From the IMG/VR virus record IMGVR_UViG_3300032213_002832, positions 62,001-126,000 of that record: 64,000 nucleotides of DNA; one strand, given 5' to 3'. This document shows positions 56,222-63,953 of the stretch, piece by piece. The first letter of the stretch is position 1. Each line of letters begins with the position of its first letter. Under the pieces are notes generated by a model, which saw only the letters and a list, made by a program, of their open reading frames with translations, ran no database searches and was not told where the DNA came from. A program made the position numbers and the translations under genes. This DNA comes from a virus.

Positions 56222-57124
56222 TTACTTACCAGGGATTTCATACCAATCAAGAACACCGCGATCCCCTACTTCAACTTGTTGCCAATTAGGAGAACCGTTA
56301 TCTTTCAGTTCATCAAGATGCTTATAAAAACACTCTCTAAAATAACGTTGCGCATTTACTTTTTCTGGCGTACTAAACTTACGAGTAACGATTGTTGCCA
56401 GTGGTGCCATAGTGCTAATTGGACCAGATGTTAGTCCGTTATAGTTGATGCTATGAGGACGGTATACACCTTTTACTTTGGCGGAGATAGCTTCTCCAAT
56501 TGGAATAAGTTTATATTTAGTTTTATCGAGAGTAGCAATATTTGGAAGAGGTGCTGCGCCAACAAAGATTGCTCCAGCTATTTCACCTTTATCCAAAGCT
56601 TCAAGAACTTCTTTACCAGAGTTGTATGTAACAACTTCAAATCCGCCATCACCTTGACCTTTAAGGATTTTGGCTGTATAAACACCGCCGCCTGCTGCAC
56701 CAATCTTTTGTCCTTGCATTTCAGATAAAGTATTGAAATCAGCTTTACCAAGACTAAGCATTCCCTTTTTAGGGGTTTTTGACTCTTTAAGAAGGAGTAC
56801 GTGGATTGGTTCAGGGTAGAGCGATACGAGTGTTTGGAATCGCTTGTATGATGGATCTGATTGTGAGTTCGCAAAGAATACATCAGAATGTAGAAAAGCA
56901 GCTTGTGCTTTATTATTTACTAATGCTTCTAAATTACCTGGAGCTCCACCTGCTATGCCTTGAGCTTCAGCTATATTAAACTTATCATTAGCACAAACAC
57001 CGATAATTTCTCCAAGCATTTTCTTATATGTACCGCTTGAACTATCACTAGCAACAGATAAAGACAGTCCTTGTGCAAATCCTACTTGACTAATAAAAAA
57101 CAACAATACTAATAACTTTTTCAT
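56222..57124 (-). CDS. TAXI-family TRAP transporter solute-binding protein
   Basis: A 300-residue secreted protein. The start MKKLLVLLFF gives a signal peptide cleaved near VGFAQG; 25 further in-frame codons upstream belong to another gene. The body shows TAXI features: VASDSSSGTYKKMLGEI near the N-terminus, EAQGIAGGAPGNLEALVNNKAQAAFLHSD, GQKIGAAGGGVYTAKILKG and a C-terminal TMAPLATIVTRKFSTPEKV. TAXI proteins bind small carboxylates or amino acids in the periplasm. No membrane permease subunits are encoded nearby, so it must use host ones or act alone. Confidence 0.88.
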   Translation of the reverse strand: MKKLLVLLFFISQVGFAQGLSLSVASDSSSGTYKKMLGEIIGVCANDKFNIAEAQGIAGGAPGNLEALVNNKAQAAFLHSDVFFANSQSDPSYKRFQTLVSLYPEPIHVLLLKESKTPKKGMLSLGKADFNTLSEMQGQKIGAAGGGVYTAKILKGQGDGGFEVVTYNSGKEVLEALDKGEIAGAIFVGAAPLPNIATLDKTKYKLIPIGEAISAKVKGVYRPHSINYNGLTSGPISTMAPLATIVTRKFSTPEKVNAQRYFRECFYKHLDELKDNGSPNWQQVEVGDRGVLDWYEIPGK

Positions 57125-57137
57125 TCCATTTCCTTTC

Positions 57138-57257
57138 TTAAAAATGAATACCATCATTATTTGATGACGACGCTGGGGTTGATGAGCTGTCTTGAACAAG
57201 ATAACATGTTAGCCATACAGCTAAGATAACTAAAATACTTGCAATAAACCTATACAC
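57138..57257 (-). CDS. Very small membrane protein (39 aa)
   Basis: A 39-codon frame with GTG start and SD GGGAG overlapping the previous stop: MYRFIASILVILAVWLTCYL, then a Ser-rich tail. One membrane segment. The codon style and spacing support translation. Confidence 0.55.
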   Translation of the reverse strand: MYRFIASILVILAVWLTCYLVQDSSSTPASSSNNDGIHF

Positions 57258-57987
57258 TAGTACTCCCTTCTTTTTTAGCAATTTTCATATGTGACAACTC
57301 TTTAGTTAAAGAGGTTGGTTTATTAATGGCTAGATTCATAGAGTCAATAGTTTTACCTGCCATTGCTTGACGCATCTTGCTTTTAATCGACGTTCTTGCA
57401 ACCTCAATTCGTTGAAGCTCTTCTGGATTACGTTCTGCTCCATGAGCTTTCTCCATAGCTTTTGCTGAACGATGTAGAGCAATATAGAGTTTATTGATAC
57501 GTTGAAGTTCTACAAAATCGATTTTACGTTGTCTTAATGTATCTTCAGCATCTTGAATGATAGCTTGTATTGCATTAATCTGTCCATTAAGCATTTCTTG
57601 TTCTTCTAAAGATGCTGTTTTAAGTTGTTTACTAATTTCCTCTTGAGCTCCTTCTAATTCAGCGCAAGAAGAGGAGTATTGATCTTCTAATACGGCTATT
57701 CTTTCAGCTTCTTTTTGCTCATCTTCCCTAATGGTTTCTTCAGAAAATGCTTCAGTCATTTTGGTTAAGGCTTTTACTCTCCATAAAGCAACAGATCGTG
57801 CGGTTACGGGTACTACAAAGTTCACCATTACTAATCCGACAACAGCTACTACTGATGCTGTCACCAACGATGCGCCAACAACTACCACTGCTGCTGACGC
57901 AGCGCCAACAACCGCGACTGTTCCAGCTACTTTAGCATATCCCTGTAGCTTAACTAGTTTAACATCATCCGGTAAAGTACTACTCAT
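57250..57987 (-). CDS. Membrane protein with long coiled coil
   Basis: A 245-residue protein. Residues about 18-62 are an Ala/Val-rich hydrophobic region (VAVVGAASAAVVVVGASLVTASVVAVVGLVMVNFVV), probably two helices. From 80 onward it is a coiled coil. Candidate inner-membrane scaffold within the envelope cassette; no family was recognised. Confidence 0.7.
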   Translation of the reverse strand: MSSTLPDDVKLVKLQGYAKVAGTVAVVGAASAAVVVVGASLVTASVVAVVGLVMVNFVVPVTARSVALWRVKALTKMTEAFSEETIREDEQKEAERIAVLEDQYSSSCAELEGAQEEISKQLKTASLEEQEMLNGQINAIQAIIQDAEDTLRQRKIDFVELQRINKLYIALHRSAKAMEKAHGAERNPEELQRIEVARTSIKSKMRQAMAGKTIDSMNLAINKPTSLTKELSHMKIAKKEGSTSV

Positions 57988-58016
57988 TTCTATCTCTCCA
58001 ATTGTTAAATGTTATG

Positions 58017-58262
58017 TTACTTATGCTTCTTGAACATATGATACTCATTGATCACGCACTGCTCATGTCCAGGCCAACAGGCATTGCGGTCCTTCTTCTG
58101 CCTACACATTAGGTAATCTATGAAACACCTATCCGTACGGATGAAGAAGCTGGCTGACACTGCTTGGCTTTCGAGCTGCGTCAATCTCGCATCAAACTCT
58201 TCATCCCGCGAAGGGTGGGAGTGACTACAAGATACTATCAATGCGCACAGTAGGTATTTCAT
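58017..58262 (-). CDS. Small lipoprotein
   Basis: An 81-residue protein with lipobox IVS-C (Cys12). The mature part has EEFDARLTQLES (helix) and Cys residues at RCFIDYLMC and ACWPGHEQC, suggesting two disulfides. Similar SCSH...RLxxLE lipoprotein starts occur in spanin-like peptides, but no assignment is made. Confidence 0.7.
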   Translation of the reverse strand: MKYLLCALIVSCSHSHPSRDEEFDARLTQLESQAVSASFFIRTDRCFIDYLMCRQKKDRNACWPGHEQCVINEYHMFKKHK

Positions 58263-58273
58263 ATAGTTTCCTC

Positions 58274-58804
58274 TTAAAAGTCTAAGCCTAAGTTGAATAG
58301 GATAGTCTTGTTGGTTTGTACTTGTCCACCTACAGAGAGGTCAAATGGGGTTAAGCTTTGGTCAATGATGCGCTGATACATTAAACCACCAACAGCACCT
58401 TGTCTACTCTTAACTTCTACTGTATCGCCTTTAGTGTTTTTATCTAAACCACTACGTAGACCTTTGCCAGCAAGAATTGATACTCTGTTGGAACCTGGTT
58501 TGATATAAACCGTGTTTGTCTTAACCTGAGTGGTTGTACACTGAGTTTGACTATGGCTAATATCGTGTGTAACAATAAACTGTTGCTTACGTGGGACTAC
58601 TTTAAACTTTTCAGCTGGTACACTTGATTCACGACCATCGGCAGTACGCACAATGATAGTTGCTCCGCGTAGATGCTTAGGTGTGCTTGTGTCGATCACT
58701 TTAGTTTCAAGTTCTTGAGTTCCAACGTTTTCCATTTTACAAACTGTCTCTTCAGCAAAGACTGGTGTTGAGAACAATATAGTTAATAATGCTAGTTTCT
58801 TCAT
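58274..58804 (-). CDS. Exported protein with beta-barrel-like C-terminus
   Basis: A 176-residue protein with signal peptide cleaved after VFA-EE. The C-terminal 70 residues (NRVSILAGKGLRSGL ... GAVGGLMYQRIIDQSL ... SVGGQVQTNKTILFNLGLDF) have amphipathic strands and end in Phe, like outer-membrane beta signals. Probably periplasmic or outer-membrane. No family was recognised. Confidence 0.7.
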   Translation of the reverse strand: MKKLALLTILFSTPVFAEETVCKMENVGTQELETKVIDTSTPKHLRGATIIVRTADGRESSVPAEKFKVVPRKQQFIVTHDISHSQTQCTTTQVKTNTVYIKPGSNRVSILAGKGLRSGLDKNTKGDTVEVKSRQGAVGGLMYQRIIDQSLTPFDLSVGGQVQTNKTILFNLGLDF

Positions 58805-59256
58805 CTAAACTTCCTTCTTATTGGTGTTAATACTACATTTGATTCCATTGGTTTTTGTGTAAAAAAGCTTACATGACATGAATATGTGCGTTTTGATGGA
58901 CTATACCAAATACAAGTATTTGATTCTAGTGCTGATAATCCATATTTTCCATGATGATCTTTTATTATTTGAGAAGCTTTTTGTAAAACTTCATTCATAT
59001 TTTGACTTTGAAACATAGCTGCGACAAATCTTTTTTCCCTATACATTTGTGTATAGTTTACTCCACCCCATAATTCCTTATAATCCTTGTAAACATCTTC
59101 CCCTAAATATGCTCTTAATACATTATCTGGTACCTTTTCAGAGATAGTATCATTGTAAAAATGTTTAGGTAGCGTTTGATTTAAAATGCCAAAACCACCT
59201 ATAGCGGAACCAATCAAACCTATACCAATATTTCTAAACAAATCTCGCTTATTCAT
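58801..59256 (-). CDS. Membrane-anchored or Tat-like exported protein
   Basis: A 151-residue protein with N-terminus MNKRDLFRNIGIGLIGSAIGGFG, a basic pair followed by a hydrophobic segment, reminiscent of Tat signals but with only one Arg. The remainder is soluble, with two Cys near the C-terminus. Coupled to both neighbours by four-base overlaps. Confidence 0.65.
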   Translation of the reverse strand: MNKRDLFRNIGIGLIGSAIGGFGILNQTLPKHFYNDTISEKVPDNVLRAYLGEDVYKDYKELWGGVNYTQMYREKRFVAAMFQSQNMNEVLQKASQIIKDHHGKYGLSALESNTCIWYSPSKRTYSCHVSFFTQKPMESNVVLTPIRRKFR

Positions 59257-59456
59257 TTAACTTCCTTTTGTCCAATTCGTTTTAAAAGCTCTTCTGATTC
59301 TAAGTAAAAATCATCTTCCCAAGCTCTCTCATCACCACCCCAATCTACAACAACGCCTAGATTTAACAATGCTTGAGAGAATCTTGTGTCAGGATACTCT
59401 TCGATATACTGCTCTAGTATAAGTATTATTAAGCGATTTGCTTCTAGACGTGTCAT
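59253..59456 (-). CDS. Small RFSQ-type phage protein
   Basis: A 67-residue acidic protein. The pattern YPDTRFSQALLNLGVV followed by an acidic tail occurs in small proteins of unknown function across phages. No export signal, unlike its neighbours. Confidence 0.65.
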   Translation of the reverse strand: MTRLEANRLIILILEQYIEEYPDTRFSQALLNLGVVVDWGGDERAWEDDFYLESEELLKRIGQKEVK

Positions 59457-59465
59457 AGGGATTCC

Positions 59466-60848
59466 TTAGTGTGTAAAGTCAGAGGCAGGCACTACAGCTT
59501 CAGTCATATTTGGGCCAGACATCTTGAGTTGTAAAGCGATCTGAGTAGCTGGACCTTGGAAATACACGATATTGAACTTGTTTGGACCTTTATTAAGTAA
59601 CTTAGTACCAGATACGGTATGTGGAGCATGTAAACCTTGATCTTCGACTAATAAATAACTATCTTCGATTGAGAGTCTAGCACCGTCATCACTTAGAAGT
59701 TTAAGAGTATATTCACCAGAAGTCTTGATGTTTAAATAACCAGAACAATCTAAAGCATAATCAGTATCGCCTACTAATGTTCGTAAATTAGCTGGCATTC
59801 CTGGAAAACCATTAGCAGATGGACTATCACCTACACTTAGATTAGCAAGAACAAAACTGCCTACTACTGGACTATTTTTTAGAGCATCAGGTAGTTTAGT
59901 ATCACCATTAGTTGAACTAAGATTATGAACATTACATAAAAGACCTGGTTGAATAGCATCTTCACCATCAGCACCAGTTGCTCCTACTGACCCATTAAGT
60001 CCGTCACGTCCTGGCTGACCTTGTGGGCCAGTTGTACCTGCTGGACCTTGAGCACCATTAGCTAGAAATACAGTACTTTCACCACAGACTACATTAGCTC
60101 CACCTGGAGCAGCAAATGCGGTACAAGAAGTTCCATTCAAACCATTTTGTCCGTTTTCACCATTCTGGCCATTTTGGCCATTATTTCCAGTTTTACCTTT
60201 TTTGCCATCATACACATAAGATACAGAATGTCCACATGTAATTTTTATACGTTTTTTATGAGATTGACGCTTCACTGTACAGCTGTCGCCCTTATCACCT
60301 TTATCTCCAGCAATACCTTGTTCACCCTGAATACCCTGATCACCCTGAATACCTTGTTCACCTTGAATACCCTGATCACCTTTATCACCTTTAGCTCCAT
60401 TATGGATAACTAAAGATTCTTGGTCAGGACAAGAAAGGACGACATTACCATCTTCGTCTGTTGATGTTGAACAGCTAAGACCATCAGATCCAGCTACACC
60501 CTGCTCACCAGTTTCACCCTGAATACCTTGTATTCCTTGAACACCTTGCGAACCGTTATAAACGATTTGACTAGTGCCATCATCACAAGAAATCTTAGCA
60601 CCAATCACTACTAAAGTAGTATCTAAAGAGTAGTATTCATCTTCTAGTTCAGCATAAGCTGGGGCAACTGAACATGAGCTACCATCTTTACCAGTTGCGC
60701 CAGTATCGCCTTTCGCTCCATCTTTACCATCAACACCGTTGGTTCCATTTGTACCAGCAGCACCAGGTGCTCCAACCGTCACCTTCACTTTCTCTTTGTC
60801 TACACTACAACCCACTAATAACATTAGACTCAGCAACACGTTCTTCAT
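59466..60848 (-). CDS. Multi-block collagen-like lipoprotein with PA14-like domain
   Basis: A 460-residue protein with lipobox LVG-C (Cys14), then at least five Gly-X-Y blocks (about 26-57, 100-126, 149-189, 217-241, 269-299) separated by short Cys-containing beta modules. The C-terminal 100 residues (YLNIKTSGEYTLKLLSDDGARLSI ... GPNKFNIVYFQGP) match the PA14 fold, which often binds glycans. This is a phage-encoded surface-displayed adhesin or receptor-masking protein candidate. SD TAGGAG. Confidence 0.85.
   Translation of the reverse strand: MKNVLLSLMLLVGCSVDKEKVKVTVGAPGAAGTNGTNGVDGKDGAKGDTGATGKDGSSCSVAPAYAELEDEYYSLDTTLVVIGAKISCDDGTSQIVYNGSQGVQGIQGIQGETGEQGVAGSDGLSCSTSTDEDGNVVLSCPDQESLVIHNGAKGDKGDQGIQGEQGIQGDQGIQGEQGIAGDKGDKGDSCTVKRQSHKKRIKITCGHSVSYVYDGKKGKTGNNGQNGQNGENGQNGLNGTSCTAFAAPGGANVVCGESTVFLANGAQGPAGTTGPQGQPGRDGLNGSVGATGADGEDAIQPGLLCNVHNLSSTNGDTKLPDALKNSPVVGSFVLANLSVGDSPSANGFPGMPANLRTLVGDTDYALDCSGYLNIKTSGEYTLKLLSDDGARLSIEDSYLLVEDQGLHAPHTVSGTKLLNKGPNKFNIVYFQGPATQIALQLKMSGPNMTEAVVPASDFTH
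60295..60385 (-). repeat. Short tandem DNA repeats encoding collagen units
   Basis: Near-identical 18-base units (GGTGAACAAGGTATTCAG type) recur five to six times within the collagen-like gene. They may allow length variation by slippage. Confidence 0.75.
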
Positions 60849-60885
60849 TCTTACTCCTATATATTGATTGGCGCTTAAAACTATG

Positions 60886-60891
60886 TATAAT
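60886..60891 (+). promoter_or_regulatory. -10 element (TATAAT)
   Basis: ATGTATAATATAC precedes the small + strand gene by about 45 bases; the minus strand has TATTATAC for the collagen-like gene. Confidence 0.5.
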
Positions 60892-60933
60892 ATACTAAGA
60901 TATAATCTTAATAAAGTGTTAAAGGATACAAAA

Positions 60934-61182
60934 ATGGCATTATTAATACCGAAAATACAAAAAGATATGGAAGCAGCTTTGATTGCGGCTTTAAAAACAG
61001 AGTTTGCTAAAGAGGGCTTGGCTGATACTACATCTCATCAAAGAATGGCAGCAGCTATAGCGAAAGGCGTAACTCAAGTACTCATCACTGCCATCACTAC
61101 ACAAGCACAAGTGGTGCCAGGTATCGCGACGGTGGGTGGCGAAAGTTCACAAACTTCAGTTTCACCAGGAAAAATAGTTTAA
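60934..61182 (+). CDS. Small PGKIV-ending phage family protein
   Basis: An 82-residue protein starting MALLIPKIQKDMEAALIAAL with SD AAAGGA; an upstream in-frame ATG has no SD. HQRMAAAIAKGVTQVLITAITTQAQVVPGIATV and a final SPGKIV are typical of a small phage family that often lies in virion modules. Function unknown. It is a lone + strand gene. Confidence 0.75.
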   Translation: MALLIPKIQKDMEAALIAALKTEFAKEGLADTTSHQRMAAAIAKGVTQVLITAITTQAQVVPGIATVGGESSQTSVSPGKIV

Positions 61183-61376
61183 GGCTTATAGTGAGTTCTC
61201 TTCATATACTCAACGACGGGATTATTATAGTAATCCCTTGTTCTCTCTTGAAGCCTGTTCAGCTCTTCCAATGAATAAGCTGTATCATTCTTCTCACTTC
61301 TAAACAAACCGGTTATCATAAAACCTATTGGTATACCAGCAAAAATACCCACGATCAAACCCCATATAAAGAACAT
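61179..61376 (-). CDS. Small membrane protein
   Basis: A 65-residue protein with one or two hydrophobic helices (FFIWGLIVGIFAGIPIGFMITGLF) and a charged C-terminus with Tyr residues. Convergent with the PGKIV gene, overlapping by four bases. Confidence 0.65.
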   Translation of the reverse strand: MFFIWGLIVGIFAGIPIGFMITGLFRSEKNDTAYSLEELNRLQERTRDYYNNPVVEYMKRTHYKP

Positions 61377-61390
61377 AAAACCCCTAATTG

Positions 61391-61600
61391 TTACAGTTTT
61401 TGATCTTGTATTACATTAACACCGGCTTTATGTGCTCTATCTCGCATCATTGATAGTCGATCTGCTAACTCTTTATAAACTTTGCTTTCAGCTACAATAG
61501 CTGTATTATTGGCTTTGATTAGAAGTTCAATAATTAAATCATTAGCATCTATATAAACTTCTTTAGAGGGTATTTCAACCACACGAATATTGTGGTTCAT
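61391..61600 (-). CDS. Small helical protein, unknown
   Basis: A 69-residue protein, NDLIIELLIKANNTAIVAESKVYKELADRLSMMRDRAH, mostly a long helix. Coupled to the upstream gene by an ATGA overlap. No motif was recognised. Confidence 0.65.
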   Translation of the reverse strand: MNHNIRVVEIPSKEVYIDANDLIIELLIKANNTAIVAESKVYKELADRLSMMRDRAHKAGVNVIQDQKL

Positions 61601-61788
61601 TCTTTAATCCGATATGATCTCAAAACTCCAATATTAGCTTGTGTACGCTCTTTAGTGAGCTTTTCTTTTTTCTTACGATTTGCTTCCATGATGTTTTCAA
61701 AAGAGGTCTCTTCTACTTCTTCATCAAAAATAATCTCTTCATTTTCAACTAGCTTTTCTTTAGAGAATAGATTAATCACCTTACCCAT
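61597..61788 (-). CDS. Small acidic/basic helical protein
   Basis: A 63-residue protein starting MGKVINLFSKEKLVENEEI, with SD GGAGAGG; ten upstream in-frame codons start with GTG and overlap the leader. Acidic in the middle and Lys/Arg-rich afterwards. A CCGAC-type promoter lies upstream. Confidence 0.65.
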   Translation of the reverse strand: MGKVINLFSKEKLVENEEIIFDEEVEETSFENIMEANRKKKEKLTKERTQANIGVLRSYRIKE

Positions 61789-61828
61789 TAAGCCTCTCCT
61801 TTCAAATGATAACACCACACATATAAAT

Positions 61829-61839
61829 CGCGTCGGTTT
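61829..61839 (-). promoter_or_regulatory. CCGAC-type variant of the phage promoter element
   Basis: GTAATAAAACCGACGCGATTT, intergenic, about 50 bases before the next start. It shares the ACGCGA core with the copy near 38,930. Confidence 0.6.
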
Positions 61840-61848
61840 TATTACACC

Positions 61849-62511
61849 CTAAATCTCTACAATTATAGGTAGATTTTTGATTTTATATTCAGCGGTACAC
61901 GAGCAAGCATTAATAAACTTAACACCGTTGTGTTCTTTTAAGCCATAAGATTCGTGTATATGGCCAAAAACGTGTAGCTTCAATTGTTTTAATTCTTGAA
62001 TTCTTTCAGCTAAATCTTGGCACCCAACAACAGAGCCATCTTGGCATTCATCTAGTATGTCAAAAGGTGGACCATGTGTTATGAGGACGTTCGTATCATC
62101 TGGAATTTGCTTCCATATATCTTTAAGATCATTACCTCTTTGTAAGTTGAAGGCCCAGTTGTAAAAGAAAGGTTGCCATGGACTTCCATATACTTTAATC
62201 TGTCTACCGTTTATAGGTAACACAATTTCTGTGTCTTGTAGGTATATGAAGCTATCGTTAATAGGACCGTTATATAGCCATTCTAAAGCTTGGGCATTAG
62301 TATCACCTTCAAATGTTTGATCATGATTCCCAGCGATAAGTAATTTATATTGAAAACCCTTTATCGAACTGAACCACTTACCAAAATCCCTTACTTCTTT
62401 CTCTCTACCTCTAAAGGTAAAGTCGCCAGCATGTACCAGGATGTCTCCTGGTGGGACGATAAGTGAATCATGGTATGTGTGGGTATCAGAAATCGATACT
62501 ACTTTAATCAT
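61849..62511 (-). CDS. Calcineurin-like metallophosphoesterase
   Basis: A 220-residue enzyme. Motifs ISDTHTYHD (8-16), VHAGDFTFRG (26-35), IAGNHDQ (59-65), THGPP (near 145) and FGHIHES (near 183) complete the dinuclear metal site, with QPFFYNWAF between. This resembles the small phosphodiesterases related to MPPED proteins. Substrate unknown; third phosphoesterase-type domain in the window. Confidence 0.9.
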   Translation of the reverse strand: MIKVVSISDTHTYHDSLIVPPGDILVHAGDFTFRGREKEVRDFGKWFSSIKGFQYKLLIAGNHDQTFEGDTNAQALEWLYNGPINDSFIYLQDTEIVLPINGRQIKVYGSPWQPFFYNWAFNLQRGNDLKDIWKQIPDDTNVLITHGPPFDILDECQDGSVVGCQDLAERIQELKQLKLHVFGHIHESYGLKEHNGVKFINACSCTAEYKIKNLPIIVEI

Positions 62512-62727
62512 TTAGTTTTCCATTATGAATTGGATCAAGTCATTTGTTGAGTTAAAATTAGCAACTTCTTTTAAGTATCCATATTGATTATAAGATCTAA
62601 GTCGTATACGATTACTAAAAACGTCTACTACATGGTCATCACCTAACCAAAGAGTATGCTCAAGATCTCTAATAGAGTACGGTATTCTAAGTTCATCAGC
62701 TTCACGCGCTATATCAAATATGTCCAT
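62512..62727 (-). CDS. Small protein, unknown
   Basis: A 71-residue protein with beta-rich pattern YSIRDLEHTLWLGDDHVVDVFSNRIRLRSYNQYGYL. No family was recognised. Its stop is adjacent to the phosphoesterase start. Confidence 0.6.
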   Translation of the reverse strand: MDIFDIAREADELRIPYSIRDLEHTLWLGDDHVVDVFSNRIRLRSYNQYGYLKEVANFNSTNDLIQFIMEN

Positions 62728-62735
62728 AAATATCC

Positions 62736-63029
62736 TTATTTACCTTTTAGTTTATCAAGTCTCTCTTTAAGCCTCTGTTGATTATCTAGCTCTTCTAAAC
62801 CTTGTATTAACGTATTTTTAATATGTAGATTAAACCAAACTAAACACAAACAAAAAGCGCACAATATGCTAAAAAATAATGCTAACAATATATTGTTATA
62901 AAAATATATGAACATAGCTAGATCAACTACTGCTAAAACTAAGTTAAGCTTAGCATGAAGGTCACATTTATTTATTACATTTTGTACTGCTTCTCTACCT
63001 TCATCACTATTAAATTCTTCAATATTCAT
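62736..63029 (-). CDS. Small two-pass membrane protein
   Basis: A 97-residue protein starting MNIEEFNSDEGREAVQ, overlapping a small upstream gene by ATGA; the longer in-frame version has an atypical N-terminus. Two membrane helices (LNLVLAVVDLAMFIYFYNNIL and LFFSILCAFCLCLVWFNL), then a charged helix. Confidence 0.65.
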   Translation of the reverse strand: MNIEEFNSDEGREAVQNVINKCDLHAKLNLVLAVVDLAMFIYFYNNILLALFFSILCAFCLCLVWFNLHIKNTLIQGLEELDNQQRLKERLDKLKGK

Positions 63030-63157
63030 TGACACATCCCCGTAATTATAATTATTAAACCCATACAAAAAACTATAAAAGCTACATACTCTAACTCTGG
63101 TTCTTGACTTTTGATAGCTGCTAAAATCATTACTAATACTCCAATTAACAATGACAT
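63026..63157 (-). CDS. Very small two-pass membrane protein (43 aa)
   Basis: A 43-codon frame, MSLLIGVLVMILAAIKSQEP then LEYVAFIVFCMGLIIIITGMCQ. Two hydrophobic helices. Its stop overlaps the next start, which supports translation. Confidence 0.6.
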   Translation of the reverse strand: MSLLIGVLVMILAAIKSQEPELEYVAFIVFCMGLIIIITGMCQ

Positions 63158-63159
63158 TG

Positions 63160-63486
63160 TTAATCCTCAAATTTCATAGGTATGAAAGCTGTACTTCCTA
63201 CTTTGTAACCTTCATGAGTAACTATCACTCCGCCTGGTATTCGCTTAATTGTTTTATCTCCACCACAAGGTTTAACCTGCTGTCCTGGTTTTAGTTTCTC
63301 CCAGCTAATATTTTGAGCTTCGCATTCCGCCCGTATTCTATTACAATGTTCCGAGTTTACCATTAAATACCCAATTAAGATAATCACACCAATACGGAAA
63401 GGGATATCTAATAACTCGATGAAGTTAGGAGAAAATACTTTAAATTGCTTCATCTCTTCAATAGTGACTCTATTTTCTTCTCTCAT
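63160..63486 (-). CDS. Membrane protein with C-terminal domain
   Basis: A 108-residue protein. One hydrophobic helix (IPFRIGVIILIGYLMVN) follows a soluble N-terminus; the C-terminal part contains two Cys and GGDKTIKRIPGGVIVTHEGY. It overlaps the previous gene by four bases. Confidence 0.65.
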   Translation of the reverse strand: MREENRVTIEEMKQFKVFSPNFIELLDIPFRIGVIILIGYLMVNSEHCNRIRAECEAQNISWEKLKPGQQVKPCGGDKTIKRIPGGVIVTHEGYKVGSTAFIPMKFED

Positions 63487-63953
63487 TTTTCCTCACTAAT
63501 CATTGCTCTAATAGCTTCGAATAGTTCTTTATTTTCCCAATTTCTATAAGCATGAACTACATAATCTTGGTGTTCGCCTAGATTGTGCCTATTGCTACGA
63601 ATATGCTCATCTAAACCTCGCTTTGTTAAGAACGATTGAGAGGTTTCCCAATAATGACCCACTTGAAGTGTTTCAATCTCTCCAATCTCTTCTTCAAGCT
63701 TTTCACCTTCGTATTCTTTATCTTCTTTTAAGAATTGAATACACTCTTCTTCCGTATCGTACCATCCATCGTCTGGTTCCATTTCGGGGTGCTTAAATAC
63801 TGTTTTAGAGTCAGAGCAGTAATCTCCATCCGCAACGTATTCTCGTTTCTGTTGAAGTAGAAACTGAATTGGTCCAGCAGTCCAACGATTATCTTGAGTA
63901 TCTATTTCATTAATAAAACTCTTAAACCAAGCCATAGCTTCATCTTTAGTCAT
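63483..63953 (-). CDS. Unknown phage protein
   Basis: About 156 residues from MTKDEAMAWFKSF with SD GAGAGG. Patterns RWTAGPIQFLLQQKREYV and DYVVHAYRNWENKELFEAIRAM occur in proteins of other large phages. No function known. Confidence 0.7.
   Translation of the reverse strand: MTKDEAMAWFKSFINEIDTQDNRWTAGPIQFLLQQKREYVADGDYCSDSKTVFKHPEMEPDDGWYDTEEECIQFLKEDKEYEGEKLEEEIGEIETLQVGHYWETSQSFLTKRGLDEHIRSNRHNLGEHQDYVVHAYRNWENKELFEAIRAMISEEK

Noticed and set aside
56578-56883. A 101-residue open frame within the TAXI gene in another frame
   Set aside because: Its composition is not protein-like and it has no SD; the TAXI frame has clear domain features and a signal peptide.
57125-57199. A 25-residue extension of the TAXI protein
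   Set aside because: It would bury the signal peptide and overlaps a better small open frame; MKKLLVLLFF with SD GGAAATGGA is the natural start.
60295-60385. A CRISPR-like repeat array
   Set aside because: The periodic DNA is coding sequence for collagen Gly-X-Y units with no variable spacers.
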